Positions 52,395 through 61,076 of a stretch of 64,000 bases of DNA are shown here, piece by piece (position 1 is the first letter of the stretch; each line of letters begins with the position of its first letter). The translations under genes and the position numbers were made by a program. The stretch lies in contig NZ_CP033929.1 of the NCBI RefSeq assembly GCF_003815915.1, positions 930,001 through 994,000 on the forward strand. The letters run 5' to 3'. The DNA is from Chryseobacterium indoltheticum (GTDB lineage: Bacteria > Bacteroidota > Bacteroidia > Flavobacteriales > Weeksellaceae). The notes beneath the pieces were generated by a model. That model was not told where the DNA came from. It searched no databases and worked only from the letters and a program-made list of their open reading frames with translations.

Positions 52395-52407
52395 ATTAAA
52401 ATGAAAA

Positions 52408-54069
52408 TTATTTAACTGCGTTTTTTGCAACCTCTTTCGAAATCTGCAATTGCTCGCCTTTTACATCTTTCGGAAGTTTTACCGCTGATGTTTTGCTTCC
52501 TAAAACCTTAATCGTTGGTTTTTGAGAAGATTCTAACTGAAGGGTAGACAGATCTACATTTTTACTGTTGTAAACTACGGCTCCGGTTCCTTCACTGTAT
52601 TTAAGCTTTACATTTTTCAATGTAATTCCGTCTGCATCTACTATGGTTAATGCTTTTTTAGTATCAAACTGAGAATCTTCAATGACGATATTTTTGATAT
52701 TCATTTCAGCCAAACCATTGATGGTAATCGCTTCGTAAGAATTAACCGCATTGATGTTTTTAAAATAAATATTTCTGAAAATTGGTGTTTCTTCAGTTAC
52801 CGGGAATGTTTTTTCAGGAGCTTTATTTCCTTCCTCTTTTTGCCCCTCTTCCAAAACCGGAGAAGCTCCTTCGTAGAACATATTAAACCCAATCGTCTGA
52901 GTTGGAATATTGATCATATCGATGTTTTTCACATAAATATTTTCAACCACGCCACCTCTTCCACGAGTAGTTTTGAAACGAAGACCGATATCAGTTCCAA
53001 TAAATGTACAATCTGAAACATGAATATTTCTCGCCCCACCAGACATTTCGCTTCCAATAACAAAACCTCCGTGACCATGATAAACCACATTATTTTTGAT
53101 GATTACGTTTTCAGTTGGCATTCCTCTTTTTCTTCCGTCTTCATTTTTCCCAGATTTGATGCATATTGCATCGTCACCTACATCAAAAGTATTGTCGTAG
53201 ATCAAAACATTTTTACAAGATTCTAAATCTACACCGTCACCATTTTGAGAATACCAAGGATTTCTTACGGTAAGATTTCTTAAGATTAGATTCGAAGTCA
53301 TCAATGGATGAAGATTCCAGGCTGGAGAATTTTGAAAAGTAGGTCCGTCAAGAAGAACTTTATCGCAACCCACGATACTTACCATTACAGGACGAAGGAA
53401 GTCTTTTACAGATTCCAGTTCAGATTTTGAAATTATATCGGGAACATTAAAGCTTGAGCTGCTTTCAAATCCTTTTTTATAGCTTTCTGAAGGATACCAG
53501 GTCTTACCGTCTTTAGAAAGAATTCCGCCTGAAGCAACGATTTCTTTCCATTGAGATTCTGCCATTTTACTTTTTTTGACGGCTCTCCATGCATCACCGC
53601 TTCCGTCAATTACTCCTTTCCCTGTGATGGCAATGTTTTTAGCATTTTTAGCTGAAATCGGAGACTGGCAACGAATGGTATTTAAACCTTCAAAACTTAC
53701 GTCTACCAAAGGATAATCGCTTTTATCTTTACTGAAAACCACAAATGCACCTTCCTCGATATGAAGATTAATGTTACTCTGCAAAACAATTGGCCCCGTC
53801 AACCACATTCCTCTTGGAACAACCAGTTTACCGCCGCCTTTTTTTACTAAAGCGTCGATTGCTTTTTTGAAAGCTTCTGTATTTTTTACATTCCCGCCTG
53901 CAATGCCTCCAAAATCTTTGATGGAAACTGTATTGGCTGGAAAAGAAGTTTCCGCCACCTGCGGCATTTTAAACTCTATTCCTGTGTAAATATCTTTATT
54001 TTGAGCATACACCTGTCCTGAAAACAGCATAACTGCCGCAAGACTGATGATATTAAACGACTTCTTCAT
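52408..54069 (-). CDS. Glycoside hydrolase family 28 (polygalacturonase-like)
   Basis: GH28 hydrolyses galacturonic acid links in homogalacturonan or rhamnogalacturonan. The 553-residue precursor has a signal peptide (ending VYAQ) and a beta-helix. Catalytic blocks in order: NGDGVDLESC (Asp), VGDDAICIKSG (Asp pair), YHGHGGFVIGSE (His) and LRFKTTRGRGG (Arg-Lys). The C-terminal third adds further beta-helix turns. It is in one transcript with the esterase that follows. Confidence 0.93.
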   Translation of the reverse strand: MKKSFNIISLAAVMLFSGQVYAQNKDIYTGIEFKMPQVAETSFPANTVSIKDFGGIAGGNVKNTEAFKKAIDALVKKGGGKLVVPRGMWLTGPIVLQSNINLHIEEGAFVVFSKDKSDYPLVDVSFEGLNTIRCQSPISAKNAKNIAITGKGVIDGSGDAWRAVKKSKMAESQWKEIVASGGILSKDGKTWYPSESYKKGFESSSSFNVPDIISKSELESVKDFLRPVMVSIVGCDKVLLDGPTFQNSPAWNLHPLMTSNLILRNLTVRNPWYSQNGDGVDLESCKNVLIYDNTFDVGDDAICIKSGKNEDGRKRGMPTENVIIKNNVVYHGHGGFVIGSEMSGGARNIHVSDCTFIGTDIGLRFKTTRGRGGVVENIYVKNIDMINIPTQTIGFNMFYEGASPVLEEGQKEEGNKAPEKTFPVTEETPIFRNIYFKNINAVNSYEAITINGLAEMNIKNIVIEDSQFDTKKALTIVDADGITLKNVKLKYSEGTGAVVYNSKNVDLSTLQLESSQKPTIKVLGSKTSAVKLPKDVKGEQLQISKEVAKNAVK

Positions 54070-54151
54070 TATATTTATTCTTTAATTTTCTGTTGATGTT
54101 TGTATCAAACCTAACGGATTTCAAAAAACGTTAAGTTTTTTATTTTAAGTT

Positions 54152-54226
54152 CCCGCAGATTAAACAGATTTTAACTATTTTAACTATTTTAAAATTATCT
54201 GCGAAATCAGCAAAATTTGCGAGAGG
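54152..54226. repeat. Family C palindromic repeat, copy 2
   Basis: CCCGCAGATTAAACAGATTTTAA is matched by AATTATCTGCGAAATCAG and AATTTGCGAGAGG. A 10-base unit TTTTAACTAT is repeated in the middle. It is similar to 36911-36969. Confidence 0.55.
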
Positions 54227-54231
54227 CTAAA

Positions 54232-55875
54232 TTAATTTTTTGTTACTCTGAAATATTCAAAATCTGCATAGCCCCCGCGGTTTGCTTTCTGTGTACTTAC
54301 AGAATATAATCCCACTTTAGCACCAATCCATTTTCCTGGTTTTGCTTGAAATGGCTCACCAACTTTGATGAAATTTTTTCCGTTTTCGCTGTAACTGAAT
54401 GTGCAAATTCCGTTGGGTTCGCTGACGTTAACTTTGAAATAAGCTTCGTTTGATTTTAATTTAGTTTCAAATAAAACTTTTTCAACACCGCCTTTGTCTG
54501 CTTTTTCAGCTTTTCTCAACTGAACATAATATCCGTCTGTTTTATTCGTAATAACAATCGATGCGTGATCCATTCCCATTACCAGAAGCCCGGCAGTTTT
54601 TCCTTCTTTGGCGTCTTCGGGAGTCAATTTAACTTTAGTGGAAGCCACAAAATTCGGAGCCGGGAATTTCTGAGTCAATAAATTCGGAACGTTCCAAAGG
54701 TTTACTTCTCCTTCAGGAACTTTCATTGAAAATAATCTCAAAAATTTCTGTCCGGGAAGTTTAGATGACCAAACGATATTTTCGTTGGCGCTCCATTGCC
54801 ATTGTAAGCCTAATTTTTCACCATCAAATTCATCAGTTTCAGGAGGAGTTACGATCGGATATGTTTTACCAACGTTTGGTTTTTTATAAGTAAGAACCGG
54901 TTCACCAATTCCGTTTTTATCGTTGTCTGTTCCCATTACAGGCCAGTCTTTTTCCCACTTCATCGGCTGAAGATGCACGATCCTCCCCCCTGCATCCACA
55001 TCCTGAAAATGATAGAACCAATCTTCACCTGAAGGCGTATCAACCCAAGCTCCCTGGTGTGGACCGTTGATCTTTGTTTTTCCCTGTTCGAGAACAATTT
55101 TCTCCTCGTAAGGACCGTAAATATTTTTTGATCTCAAAACCAATTGCCAACCTGTCGCAACACCTCCCGCCGGAGCGAAAACGTAGTAATAGCCGTTTCT
55201 TTTGTACATTTTTGGACCTTCAACTGTTGGATGAGCATCGTGACCATCGAAAATATGAACACCTTTATCCAAAACTTTTGTTCCTTCAGGATTCATTTTA
55301 TTGATGGAAAGTAAGCTTTTAACTCCGGCACGGCTTCCTGCCCAACCGTGAACTAAATACGCTTGCCCATCTTCGTCCCAGAAAGGACAAGAATCAATCA
55401 AACCTTTTCCTTCCATGACTAAAACAGGTTCTTCCCATTTTCCTAAAGGATCTTGGGTTTTAACCATGTAAATTCCGAAATCAGGATCGCCCCAATAAAT
55501 GTAAAATTCACCTTTATTAAAACGAATACTTGGTGCCCAAACTCCATCGCCTCTTTTTGGAATACTGAAATGTTCTGCAGGTAAAACGTCTGGCAAAGCA
55601 TAGTTTACCAATTTCCAGTTGACCATATCTTTCGAATGTAAGATGGGCAATCCCGGAGCTTCGTTGAAACTTGAAGCGGTCATATAATAATCATCACCAA
55701 CTCTTGTAACATCCGGATCTGAATAATCTGCGTATAAAATAGGGTTTCTGTAATTTTTTCCCTGATCGGCAGTCCAGACTTCAGAAACGTAAGGTTTTTC
55801 CTGTGCGTTCAAATACGTTGATGCAATGGAAAATGCGGTGATTGAAAGTATATTTAAAAATTTGTTTGTTGTCAT
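54232..55875 (-). CDS. Glycoside hydrolase family 43 with C-terminal beta-sandwich
   Basis: GH43 acts on arabinose- or xylose-containing side chains. The 547-residue precursor has a signal peptide (ending LNAQ). The five-bladed propeller shows the catalytic base in YADYSDPDVTR, an Asp in LIDSCPFWDEDG, and the acid Glu in VEGPKMYKRNGYYYVFAPAGG. A C-terminal concanavalin-like domain (about residues 345-545) follows, as in xylosidase/arabinosidase types. In this locus it probably trims arabinan or galactan side chains of rhamnogalacturonan; the exact substrate is uncertain. Confidence 0.92.
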   Translation of the reverse strand: MTTNKFLNILSITAFSIASTYLNAQEKPYVSEVWTADQGKNYRNPILYADYSDPDVTRVGDDYYMTASSFNEAPGLPILHSKDMVNWKLVNYALPDVLPAEHFSIPKRGDGVWAPSIRFNKGEFYIYWGDPDFGIYMVKTQDPLGKWEEPVLVMEGKGLIDSCPFWDEDGQAYLVHGWAGSRAGVKSLLSINKMNPEGTKVLDKGVHIFDGHDAHPTVEGPKMYKRNGYYYVFAPAGGVATGWQLVLRSKNIYGPYEEKIVLEQGKTKINGPHQGAWVDTPSGEDWFYHFQDVDAGGRIVHLQPMKWEKDWPVMGTDNDKNGIGEPVLTYKKPNVGKTYPIVTPPETDEFDGEKLGLQWQWSANENIVWSSKLPGQKFLRLFSMKVPEGEVNLWNVPNLLTQKFPAPNFVASTKVKLTPEDAKEGKTAGLLVMGMDHASIVITNKTDGYYVQLRKAEKADKGGVEKVLFETKLKSNEAYFKVNVSEPNGICTFSYSENGKNFIKVGEPFQAKPGKWIGAKVGLYSVSTQKANRGGYADFEYFRVTKN

Positions 55876-56159
55876 AAAATCAGATTCTGTTTTAACGCAA
55901 TGAGCGCAAAGATTCTTTTAATATTCTCTGCAGATTTTTCGTTCGCAAAGGCGCTCTGCTCAGCAAAGGTTTTTAATTTTGAAATTATATGAATATGTGT
56001 AGAATGAAATCATTAATGAAATTTTAAAAGAATTTCTTTTCTCCCCAGCCCTAAAGGGTGAAAAAATTCTTTTAAAATTGAACTAAATTACTCCCTTTAG
56101 GGTCGGGGAAAATAATTTTGTTCAATTTTACGCATTAGATTTATACTTTTTTTCAAAAG
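55876..56159. repeat. Spacer with nested inverted repeats (CCCTAAAGGG family)
   Basis: CCCCAGCCCTAAAGGG (56043-56058) and CCCTTTAGGGTCGGGG (56093-56108) are inverted copies. An inner pair, AATTTTAAAAGAATT near 56020 and AATTCTTTTAAAATT near 56064, also pairs. CGCAAAG words occur near 55910 and 55945. No gene is seen. Confidence 0.6.
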
Positions 56160-57419
56160 CTACTTCTCAAATTCTAAACTTGCCAAAATAAATGGTCCTG
56201 TTCCTTTTCCGTCATTCGAACGGATTTCTTCATTTACATAATATTCATAAGAACCATCTCTGTACGGTTTTCCTCCCAAACCGGCAACAGCGCAACATTT
56301 ATTTAAATTGACAACACCGTTTTCGTCAACAGTGATCAAATTTTTGATGATTCCGTCGTAGCCTTTTTTAGCTGCTGATTTGTATGATTTTGGAAGATAT
56401 CCTTTGTTCACCGATTTAATCATCGTGTAAACAAACATTGCGGAAGCGGTTGCTTCTTCGTAATTACCGTTTGCCAGTGGCTTATCTAAAACCTGATACC
56501 AAAGACCGGATTTTTTATCCTGAACTTTGATTACAGCATCAGCATAAGATTTTAAATAAGAAATAATTCTTGCTCTTCCAGGATGATTTTCTGGTAAATA
56601 ATCGAGAACGTCTACCATCGCCATTCCGTACCAACCCATGGCTCTTCCCCAGAAATTTGGAGAAAGTCCGGTTTCTTTATCTGCCCAAGCTTCTTTTTTG
56701 CTCTCGTCCCAAGCGTGATAAAGCAATCCTGTTTTTTTGTCTAAAAGATTTTTCTGAACCGAATCAAACTGAAAAACAATATCATCATACGCTTTCGTTG
56801 CATCTGCACCTTTAGAGAAATCTTTTGTATAATGCGTATAGAAAGGCATTCCCATATACAGACCATCTAGCCAAACCTGGTTTGGATATATTTTTTTGTG
56901 CCAGAAAGATCCTTCGGTGGTTCTTGGCTGTCCGTCAATTTGCTTTCGAAGGGTCTGCAGAGCTTTCAGATATTTATCTTTTTTCTCTTTTTCGTAAAGA
57001 TAAAGCAATACATTTCCGCTATTCAGAAGGTCGATGTTGTACTTTTCGATGTCGTAGGTAAGAATTGTGCCGTCTTCTTTGATCAGAGTTTCTCCGAAGC
57101 CGCTGATGTAATCGTAGTATTCTTTCTTACCTGTTTTAATATAAAGTTGCTCGGCGCCGTCTAAAACAATCGCTGATGGATACGTCCATTTCGGGCTTTT
57201 GCTGAAATCGAGCATCCAGGCTTCAGGGAATCTCTGCATTTCTGAAAGCATCATTCTTTCAGACCATTTCAGGTTAGTAGGAACTACTTTTCCGGATTTT
57301 GAAGTTTGTGTTGTAGCTTTTGCAGCGGTTGCCGTTTTTGTCTGTGCACAAGCCAGAAACATTCCTGAACCTAAAACTGCAACAGCATATATTTTTAATT
57401 TTTGATTAATAAAACTCAT
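56160..57419 (-). CDS. Glycoside hydrolase family 105, unsaturated rhamnogalacturonyl hydrolase
   Basis: This enzyme removes the 4,5-unsaturated uronic acid from the non-reducing end of lyase products. The 419-residue precursor starts at MSFINQKLK and has a lipoprotein signal (cysteine in MFLACAQT). The alpha/alpha barrel has NQVWLDGLYMGMPFYTHY (catalytic Asp in WLDG), LSPNFWGRAMGWYGMAMVDVL and a C-terminal GPFILASLEFE. It is followed by no close gene but preceded by DUF4861 12 bases upstream, so the two act together. Confidence 0.93.
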   Translation of the reverse strand: MSFINQKLKIYAVAVLGSGMFLACAQTKTATAAKATTQTSKSGKVVPTNLKWSERMMLSEMQRFPEAWMLDFSKSPKWTYPSAIVLDGAEQLYIKTGKKEYYDYISGFGETLIKEDGTILTYDIEKYNIDLLNSGNVLLYLYEKEKKDKYLKALQTLRKQIDGQPRTTEGSFWHKKIYPNQVWLDGLYMGMPFYTHYTKDFSKGADATKAYDDIVFQFDSVQKNLLDKKTGLLYHAWDESKKEAWADKETGLSPNFWGRAMGWYGMAMVDVLDYLPENHPGRARIISYLKSYADAVIKVQDKKSGLWYQVLDKPLANGNYEEATASAMFVYTMIKSVNKGYLPKSYKSAAKKGYDGIIKNLITVDENGVVNLNKCCAVAGLGGKPYRDGSYEYYVNEEIRSNDGKGTGPFILASLEFEK

Positions 57420-57431
57420 TGTCATTCAATT

Positions 57432-58442
57432 TTAAAGTTGATTGTTATTATCTAAAATTTCTAATTTTTTATCTAAATTTTTATAGAATTCTTCTTCGGT
57501 TTTAATTCCGTTTGGTTCCTGAGACCAAGCTCCCATAAAGTAATACGAAACATTTTTAGTTTTTTTGAAAACTACTGTATGTGTAGATTTTGTTTTCACA
57601 TATTTATCAAAACTTTCGATAGGATAGAAAATTACCATCCCAAGATTGTCTTCTTTTTTTGCCAAAGTCTGCGTTCCGTATGTGGCAATATAACCCCATT
57701 TTTTGTTTTTACTGACCGCCTCTTTCATGGGAATATCTTTGAAAGCAACAATGCCCGTACATAAACCTGAAAGCGTTTGATCTAAACCTAAATCAACTTT
57801 TACAAAGCGGTCTCTATTGAAAATGGTCAATTTCGATTGAAGATCAACTGCTTTTCCCCATGTTTTCCAGCCTTTGTAATCGATGGTTGCGAAAGACTTA
57901 TCGTTTTCATTAAAAACTTTTGCAGTTGTACTTTTTACCGTTTTAAAAGTTTCAACGAAATCGTTCTGTTCATCATATCTTCCGTAAGAACCGACTCCGA
58001 TGGTACGGCCGGATTTTAAAATATCCTGGCCCCAAGTGGCGTCGTGATGGTAAGATTCAAAGCCGTCTTGTCCGACTTCCGGTAACACCAAAGTATTCAC
58101 TTTCTTGCCGAAAATATCTGTGGCATTTCTCCAGTCCAGATATAATCGATAGGCGATTTGATTGTTTTCCAGGCCAATTCCTTCGTATCTGATGTAGTAA
58201 GAATGGTCGGTATGTTCCGATGGAAGTTGTAATTGATTGACGTTTTTGAAAGTTCCACCGATGTATTCATTTCCCTGCCATTTTCCGCCATCTTTTATGG
58301 ATAATTCGGCGTAGGAAAAAGGAGTTTTAGGATTTTTGCGAATATTTTCGATGACGTTCTTCTGTGCGAATGACGAACCGGCAGCTAAAATTGCTCCTGC
58401 TAATAATATTTTGAATACGTTTGATTTTAATTTTTCTGACAT
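57432..58442 (-). CDS. DUF4861 family protein (pectin locus copy 2)
   Basis: This secreted protein has 336 residues with signal peptide ending SFAQK. The beta-rich body has ELSIKDGGKWQGNEYIGG, YRLYLDWRNATDIFGKKVN, GIVAFKDIPM and the C-terminal HTVVFKKTKNVSYYFMGAWSQEPNG. It resembles the family of copy 1 (40392-41570) at lower similarity. The function is unknown. Its position between PL1 and GH105, in apparent one-transcript arrangement, again ties the family to pectin breakdown. Confidence 0.82.
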   Translation of the reverse strand: MSEKLKSNVFKILLAGAILAAGSSFAQKNVIENIRKNPKTPFSYAELSIKDGGKWQGNEYIGGTFKNVNQLQLPSEHTDHSYYIRYEGIGLENNQIAYRLYLDWRNATDIFGKKVNTLVLPEVGQDGFESYHHDATWGQDILKSGRTIGVGSYGRYDEQNDFVETFKTVKSTTAKVFNENDKSFATIDYKGWKTWGKAVDLQSKLTIFNRDRFVKVDLGLDQTLSGLCTGIVAFKDIPMKEAVSKNKKWGYIATYGTQTLAKKEDNLGMVIFYPIESFDKYVKTKSTHTVVFKKTKNVSYYFMGAWSQEPNGIKTEEEFYKNLDKKLEILDNNNQL

Positions 58443-58490
58443 AATACTTTCGTTTTAGATAACCATTTAAACAAAAAGTTCAGTGACTTT

Positions 58491-59936
58491 TTACTGTTTT
58501 TCAGTTATTTTTTTCACAAGGTCATTCATGTAAACCTCGATATTGTCATAGTTTTTATCTAAATCTCTTCCGTTGGCATTGGCTGTTTTCGGGTCTAGAT
58601 TATTTTTGATTTCCCATTCATCTGGCATTCCGTCATTATCTGAATCTAAAGGACTTTCCCCTTTTTTCAAATCAGGGAATCCTTCGACATCATTTTGTGA
58701 ATCGATGATTCCGTTGTCGCTGCCAAGCGAACCTTTATGAGAAAATGTTCCGTTTTTCACATGTTCCAAAACTCGTAAATCTACCGCATCTCTCACCAAA
58801 CTTGCCCCTCCGATTTTTAATATTTTTTCATACGCCTCTTTTGGAGAATCAGTTTTCACATTATTCTGAATATCGTGAGGTTGACTGATTTTAATTGAAT
58901 TTTTATCAGCATCATTCAAATTGTAAGCGGGTTTCATTTGATTAAAAACACCTAAATTCCAGTTGTCTGCCGTAACATCGGGATTACCTTCTGAAAAATT
59001 TCCGTTGATATAATATCTCCCCCAAATGTTGTATACTTCGGTTTCCGGTCTTTCATTTTTGTCGATGGCGGCAATTCTTTTCTTGTTCATCGATGCAGGT
59101 CCGGGTTTGTAGTAATTGTTGACGAGATTAACATTCATCCCTTCGCCACCGTAGATATTATTGTGCCCCCAATTGTAAATGACATTATTTCTAAAATCAG
59201 TCAAATCAGTCAAAGCAAATTTACTTCCCGCATATTCACCCAATCTTGGATTTCTGCTGTCGTGGTTGGCATAAATATTATGATGAAAAGAAGCGAATTT
59301 TCCACCGGCGATGCCGCCATATCCGTGTGCGCCTTTTTGGTGGGCAGAATTTCTTAAGCTTTCTGAAATTACACACCATTGAAGGGTGGTATTCTCATTG
59401 ACATAAATTGAAACTGTTTCATCAGTCGACCAGCTCATCGAACAATGATCTACAATTAAATTTTTTATAAATCTCGCACCCAAAGCGTCACCTTCATATT
59501 TTTTCTGATCTCCCATTCTGAATCTCATGTAACGGATGATGACATTGTCTGCGGCAACAAAAGTTTCGTAATTGGCAACAGTAATGCCGTCTCCGGGAGC
59601 GGTTTGTCCCGCAATGGTAACATCGCCTTCTTTTATTCTTAAAGGCGATTCCAGATAAATCGTTCCGGAAGTTTTAAAAACAATATATCTCGGACCTTTT
59701 TGTTCTAAAGCGTGTCTTAAAGTTCCTTCTGAGCCATCATCTGAAGTTTTAGTTACAAATAAAACTTTTCCACCTCTTCCTCCGGTTGTAAACCTTCCAA
59801 AACCTTCTGCTCCGGGAAAACTGATTGTTTTTCCTGAAATTACAGTTGGATTTTCATTTAAAACTTTAGACTGAGTCGTGCAGTTTTGTAAGGTGAAAAT
59901 TCCCAGTATCGAAGCTGCAAAAAAAGTGTTTTTCAT
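58491..59936 (-). CDS. Pectate lyase, PL1-type lipoprotein with C-terminal calcium-type repeat
   Basis: This homogalacturonan lyase has 481 residues, starting at MKNTFFAASILGIFTL with lipobox cysteine in LQNCTTQ. The beta-helix begins ISFPGAEGFGRFTTGGRGGK and carries IVDHCSMSWSTDETVSIYV, NSAHQKGAHGYGGIAGG and NHDSRNPRLGEY. The C-terminal segment DSDNDGMPDEWEIKNN resembles thrombospondin type-3 calcium-binding loops. It is a different subfamily from the PL1 at 42660-43775. It follows CE8 by 22 bases, so demethylation and cutting are coupled. Confidence 0.92.
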   Translation of the reverse strand: MKNTFFAASILGIFTLQNCTTQSKVLNENPTVISGKTISFPGAEGFGRFTTGGRGGKVLFVTKTSDDGSEGTLRHALEQKGPRYIVFKTSGTIYLESPLRIKEGDVTIAGQTAPGDGITVANYETFVAADNVIIRYMRFRMGDQKKYEGDALGARFIKNLIVDHCSMSWSTDETVSIYVNENTTLQWCVISESLRNSAHQKGAHGYGGIAGGKFASFHHNIYANHDSRNPRLGEYAGSKFALTDLTDFRNNVIYNWGHNNIYGGEGMNVNLVNNYYKPGPASMNKKRIAAIDKNERPETEVYNIWGRYYINGNFSEGNPDVTADNWNLGVFNQMKPAYNLNDADKNSIKISQPHDIQNNVKTDSPKEAYEKILKIGGASLVRDAVDLRVLEHVKNGTFSHKGSLGSDNGIIDSQNDVEGFPDLKKGESPLDSDNDGMPDEWEIKNNLDPKTANANGRDLDKNYDNIEVYMNDLVKKITEKQ

Positions 59937-59958
59937 AATCGATTGTTTTGATGTCAAC

Positions 59959-60981
59959 TTATTTTAAAGCTTTTGTATAGTTCCAATTGTCTTTTTCCGA
60001 AAGAATATTTTTTGCCGTATATTTTTTTGCCTGATCTTTCGTAAGCTGATGTGACCAGGAAACTCTTTTTGAAATATCTGCTCCGGCTCCTTTGGAATTG
60101 TATTCTCCGTAGAAAGTTGTTTTTTCGGCATCAGGTTTAGACCAATTATGCCAACCTTCTTTTTTTATTGTGGAATCGATTGCACAATTGATATAAGCAG
60201 TTTTTGCAAATGGCCTCCAAGGTCGTCCCAAATATACAGAATTTGTTGCAGCATTTCCTGTTAAGTTACAGTTAATAAACACAAAACCAAACTGATTTTC
60301 CTGTGGAGTAGAAGCTGCAGTCACATATGAAGCATTGTTTTTAGAATAGATGGTACAGTTTTCAAAAACGGCTGTTCCGGCTCCGAAGATATAATCGGTA
60401 GTTCCTTCAATGTAGCAGTTTTTAAAATAATTTCTTGAAGGTTTTGTTTTGTCTTCCAAATCCTGAGCTCCTTTTAGATATAAAGTATCTTGAAATCCTA
60501 AAAATCTGCAATTTTCAAAAGCAATTTTATCACCGGTTGTTAAAATAGCAACAGCTTGACCGACTGGTCCTGCATCATTCTGAAAAGTGATATTTTTAGC
60601 TGAAAAATTATCAGAAAATATAAAAATAGTTGATGAACCTGTTGTTCCAATATTTTTGCCTTCCGTATTTGGTTTTGAAGCAAAATCCCCATAAACCAAA
60701 ATGGTGTTTTCTGCATTTTCTCCAATTAAAGTTATCGCGCTTTTTGTAGCAGGAATTGTTATTTTTTCTCTGTAAGTTCCGGGTTTTATAATGATTTTTG
60801 TTCTTACTGATGTTCCTTCTTCAACAGCGTCAATTGCTTGTTGAATGGTCGTGTAATTTCCTTTTCTGTCTTTCGAAACTATGATGGTTTTATCATCATT
60901 AGCCTTGAAAGAAAGAAGACTGATCAAAACGAGTGAAAAAATAAAGAAGAACTTAGTATTTTTTAAATCTGAAACCTGCAT
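59959..60981 (-). CDS. Pectinesterase, CE8 family (copy 2)
   Basis: This methyl-esterase of pectin has 340 residues and a signal peptide (residues 1-27, MQVSDLKNTKFFFIFSLVLI and onward). CE8 motifs: KPGTYREKITIP, GPVGQAVAILTTGD, GFQDTLYLKGAQDL with first Asp, GTTDYIFGAGTAVF with second, LGRPWRPFAKTAYIN, and RVSWSHQLTKDQ. It is closely related to copy 1 (50204-51181). It is the first enzyme gene after susD, separated by a hairpin. Confidence 0.94.
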   Translation of the reverse strand: MQVSDLKNTKFFFIFSLVLISLLSFKANDDKTIIVSKDRKGNYTTIQQAIDAVEEGTSVRTKIIIKPGTYREKITIPATKSAITLIGENAENTILVYGDFASKPNTEGKNIGTTGSSTIFIFSDNFSAKNITFQNDAGPVGQAVAILTTGDKIAFENCRFLGFQDTLYLKGAQDLEDKTKPSRNYFKNCYIEGTTDYIFGAGTAVFENCTIYSKNNASYVTAASTPQENQFGFVFINCNLTGNAATNSVYLGRPWRPFAKTAYINCAIDSTIKKEGWHNWSKPDAEKTTFYGEYNSKGAGADISKRVSWSHQLTKDQAKKYTAKNILSEKDNWNYTKALK

Positions 60982-61007
60982 ATTCCTGAACTTTTTTCTT
61001 GAAGAAA

Positions 61008-61045
61008 AGTACAGACCTTCTCCCCGAAAGGAGGAAGTCTGTACT
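61008..61045 (-). terminator. Hairpin between susD and the downstream enzyme genes
   Basis: AGTACAGAC pairs with GTCTGTACT, and the inner CTTCTCC/GGAGGAAG also pair. It is followed by TTTTC on the minus strand. It would partly end the susCD transcript before the enzyme genes. Confidence 0.65.
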
Positions 61046-61076
61046 GAAAATTAATTAATATGAATGTATATTTTTA

